Source of the DNA: Candidatus Rhodoblastus alkanivorans
GTDB lineage: Bacteria; Pseudomonadota; Alphaproteobacteria; Rhizobiales; Beijerinckiaceae
NCBI RefSeq assembly: GCF_022760755.1
Contig: NZ_JAIVFP010000001.1
Span: 3,638,001-3,702,000 of the forward strand
Reading direction: 5' to 3'
DNA length: 64,000 nucleotides
Shown: positions 62,184 through 64,000 of the stretch, one piece after another
Position numbering within the stretch: position 1 is the first letter of the stretch
Layout of the letters: each line of letters begins with the position of its first letter
Program-made: the position numbers and the translations under genes
The notes under the pieces: generated by a model
What the model was told of the DNA's origin: nothing
Database searches by the model: none
What the model saw: only the letters and a program-made list of their open reading frames with translations

Positions 62184-63035
62184 ATGCATTTTGTCGTCTG
62201 CATCAAACAGGTTCCGGATTCGGCGCAGATCCGCGTCCATCCGGTCACCAACACGATCATGCGGCAAGGCGTGCCCACGATCATCAATCCTTACGACCTG
62301 TTCTCGCTCGAAGAGGCCCTGCGGCTCCGCGACAAGGTCGGCGGCGAAGTAACTGTCCTGACCATGGGCCCGCCCATGGCCGCCGATTCCCTGCGCAAGG
62401 CGCTCACCATCGGCGCCGACCGCGCGGTGCTGCTGACCGACCGCTTCTTCGCCGGCTCGGACACGCTCGCCACCACTTATGCGCTCGCCCAGGCGATCCG
62501 CAAGATCGGCGAAACTTTCGGCAAGCCGGACATCGTCTTCGCCGGCAAGCAGACCATCGACGGCGACACCGCCCAGGTCGGCCCCGGCATCGCCAAGCGT
62601 CTCGACATGCTGCAGCTCACCTATGTTTCGGCAATCACCGAACTCGATCAGGAAAACGGCTCGATCACGCTCGAGCGCCGCTCCGAGGGCGGCACGCAGG
62701 TGCTGAAATCGCAGCTCCCCTGCCTCATCACCATGCTCGAAGGCTCGAATATCGTGCGTCGCGGCAAGATCGACGACGCCTTGCGCGCCGCCCGGGCCGA
62801 AATCGTCACCTGGAACGCCAAGGACGCCGGCATCGAGGATCTGCAGCTCTGTGGCTTGCGCGGCTCGCCGACCGTGGTGAAGCGCGTGTTCGCGCCGCAG
62901 GCCCGCGCGGAAAAGGCCGCTTTGGTCGAAGTCGGGGCAACCCCTGCCGACACCGCCGAAGCTTTCATCGAAGCGATCTTCGCCAAGGCCCCCACGCTCG
63001 AGGCCGACATGACCAAGCTCGCTTCAGGATTTTGA
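62184..63035 (+). CDS. fixA: Electron-transfer flavoprotein beta, FixA
   Basis: A 283-residue EtfB homolog: HFVVCIKQVPDSAQIRVHP, TVLTMGPPMAADSLRKALTIGADR, GKQTIDGDTAQVGPGIAKRL and the RRGKIDDALRA end. FixAB with FixCX bifurcates electrons from NADH to quinone and ferredoxin/flavodoxin for nitrogenase. GGAGG lies 5 nt before ATG 62184. fixB follows at 63060. Confidence 0.95.
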   Translation: MHFVVCIKQVPDSAQIRVHPVTNTIMRQGVPTIINPYDLFSLEEALRLRDKVGGEVTVLTMGPPMAADSLRKALTIGADRAVLLTDRFFAGSDTLATTYALAQAIRKIGETFGKPDIVFAGKQTIDGDTAQVGPGIAKRLDMLQLTYVSAITELDQENGSITLERRSEGGTQVLKSQLPCLITMLEGSNIVRRGKIDDALRAARAEIVTWNAKDAGIEDLQLCGLRGSPTVVKRVFAPQARAEKAALVEVGATPADTAEAFIEAIFAKAPTLEADMTKLASGF

Positions 63036-63059
63036 CGCCGCCGTTTTGAGGATGGGAAC

Positions 63060-64000
63060 ATGAGCGACCAGAAACCCGCGCCGCAGGCGGCAAGCAGCCG
63101 CGCTTCGATGAAGAAGGAGCTGCCGGAAAAATATCGCGACCACAAGCATGTCTGGGTCTTCATGGAGATGGAGCGCGGAATCGTGCATCCGGTCTCGTTC
63201 GAATTGCTCGGCGAAGGCCGCAAGCTCGCCGACAAGCTCGGCGTGGAGCTTGCCGGCGTGGTGATGGGCCCCCCCGGCGAAGACGTGAAACACGCCGCGC
63301 AAGAGGCTTTCGCCTATGGCGCCGACCTCTGCTACATCGTCGAAAATCCGGTGCTGGCGGACTATCGCAACGAGCCCTATTCCAAGGGCCTGACCCAGCT
63401 CGTGAACACCCACAAGCCGGAAATCCTGCTGCTCGGCGCGACCACGCTCGGCCGCGACCTCGCCGGCTCGGTCGCCACCACCCTGCTCACCGGCCTCACC
63501 GCCGACTGCACCGAGCTGAACGTCGACGACGACAAGTCGCTCGCCGCGACCCGCCCGACCTTCGGCGGCTCGCTACTGTGCACGATCTACACACTGAACT
63601 ATCGCCCGCAGATGGCCACCGTCCGTCCGCGCGTCATGGCCATGCCCGAGCGTCAGGAAGGCCGCGCCGGCCGCGTCGTGTCGTTCCAGATCGACCTGAC
63701 GGAATCGGACATCATTACCAAAATCCTGAGCTTCGTCCCGGACCGCGACTCCAGCAAGTCGAATCTCGCCTTCGCCGATATCGTGGTCGCCGGCGGCATG
63801 GGCCTGCAGAGCCCGGAAAATTATCAATTGGTGAAAAATCTGGCGTCGGTGCTCGGCGCGGAATTCGGCGCCTCGCGCCCGCTGATCCAGAAGGGCTGGA
63901 TCACGTCGGATCGCCAGATCGGCCAGACCGGCAAGACCATCCGCCCCAAACTCTATATCGCCGCCGGCATTTCGGGCGCGATCCAGCATCGCGTCGGCGT
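63060..64000 (+). CDS. fixB: Electron-transfer flavoprotein alpha, FixB (partial)
   Basis: The first 313 residues of FixB, cut by the window end. Seen: [47 protein letters not shown], and the FAD/AMP-binding C-terminal part [47 protein letters not shown] short N-terminal extension ([18 protein letters not shown]) precedes the domain. GAGG lies before ATG 63060. fixC and fixX probably continue beyond the window. Confidence 0.94.
   Translation, partial: MSDQKPAPQAASSRASMKKELPEKYRDHKHVWVFMEMERGIVHPVSFELLGEGRKLADKLGVELAGVVMGPPGEDVKHAAQEAFAYGADLCYIVENPVLADYRNEPYSKGLTQLVNTHKPEILLLGATTLGRDLAGSVATTLLTGLTADCTELNVDDDKSLAATRPTFGGSLLCTIYTLNYRPQMATVRPRVMAMPERQEGRAGRVVSFQIDLTESDIITKILSFVPDRDSSKSNLAFADIVVAGGMGLQSPENYQLVKNLASVLGAEFGASRPLIQKGWITSDRQIGQTGKTIRPKLYIAAGISGAIQHRVG

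Overview
The window is high-GC DNA from an alphaproteobacterium, most likely a Rhizobiales member near Beijerinckiaceae/Methylocystaceae. This is inferred from the gene content, the nif island layout, two NifA proteins with the alphaproteobacterial cysteine motif, and a Rhizobiales-like palindromic repeat. It cannot be placed to genus from sequence alone. About 70% of it (18.9-64 kb) is one nitrogen-fixation (nif) island; the left 18.8 kb is mostly housekeeping.

Left flank (1-18.8 kb): the tail of an unidentified protein, a polyprenyl glycosyl-1-phosphate transferase for surface polysaccharide, two H-NS-family nucleoid proteins separated by a gene-poor stretch, small hypothetical proteins (one secreted and with two poly-histidine runs), a SHOCT membrane protein, a degenerate ClpP-like protein, two radical-SAM proteins, a cupin, a YpfJ-like zinc metallopeptidase, mutY divergent from a DciA/DUF721 gene, a DsbA-like thioredoxin, and gcvPA-gcvPB.

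Nif island, left arm (minus strand): nifB-fdxN-iscA, then TPR, LRV Fe-S, nifZ, a second NifZ-domain gene, DUF6129, a DegT-like protein lacking its PLP lysine, a 2Fe-2S ferredoxin and a 71-residue protein. Upstream of these lie fdxN-nifT-SIR2-like, then iscA-nifU-like-cysE-nifW-nifA. Middle: an AAA+ ATPase divergent from an unknown gene, a Rieske protein with a flavin amine oxidase, a phage-like beta protein gene pair, then nifENX-(DUF269)-(CCE_0567)-fdxB-nifQ and nifHDK on the minus strand. Right arm (plus strand): a receiver protein without its phospho-aspartate, an ArsC-like nitrogenase-associated protein, a SagB-type flavoenzyme, a frameshifted ankyrin gene, a divergent glutaredoxin/2Fe-2S pair, TPR, sufBCDS-sufT, a second Rieske protein, an unknown gene, an ABM protein, modD, a second nifA, a second LRV Fe-S protein, and fixA-fixB (cut by the window end).

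How it works together: NifHDK is the Mo nitrogenase; NifB, E, N, X, Q and ModD (Mo) serve FeMo-cofactor synthesis; NifW, Z and T serve maturation; FixAB and several ferredoxins supply electrons. Fe-S supply seems to come from the embedded suf operon, CysE, two A-type carriers and an Nfu-domain protein, since no nifS or full-length nifU is present here. I located a set of -24/-12 (sigma-54) promoters with TGT-N10-ACA NifA sites. Their spacing is strikingly regular (about 63 or 82 nt), and the nifH region has a symmetric variant operator shared with the divergent pseudo-receiver gene. The most unusual elements are the lysine-less DegT protein, the pseudo-receiver, the AAA+ ATPase pair, the phage-like protein and the paired paralogs (two NifA, two LRV, two TPR, two Rieske, two NifZ, two A-type carriers).
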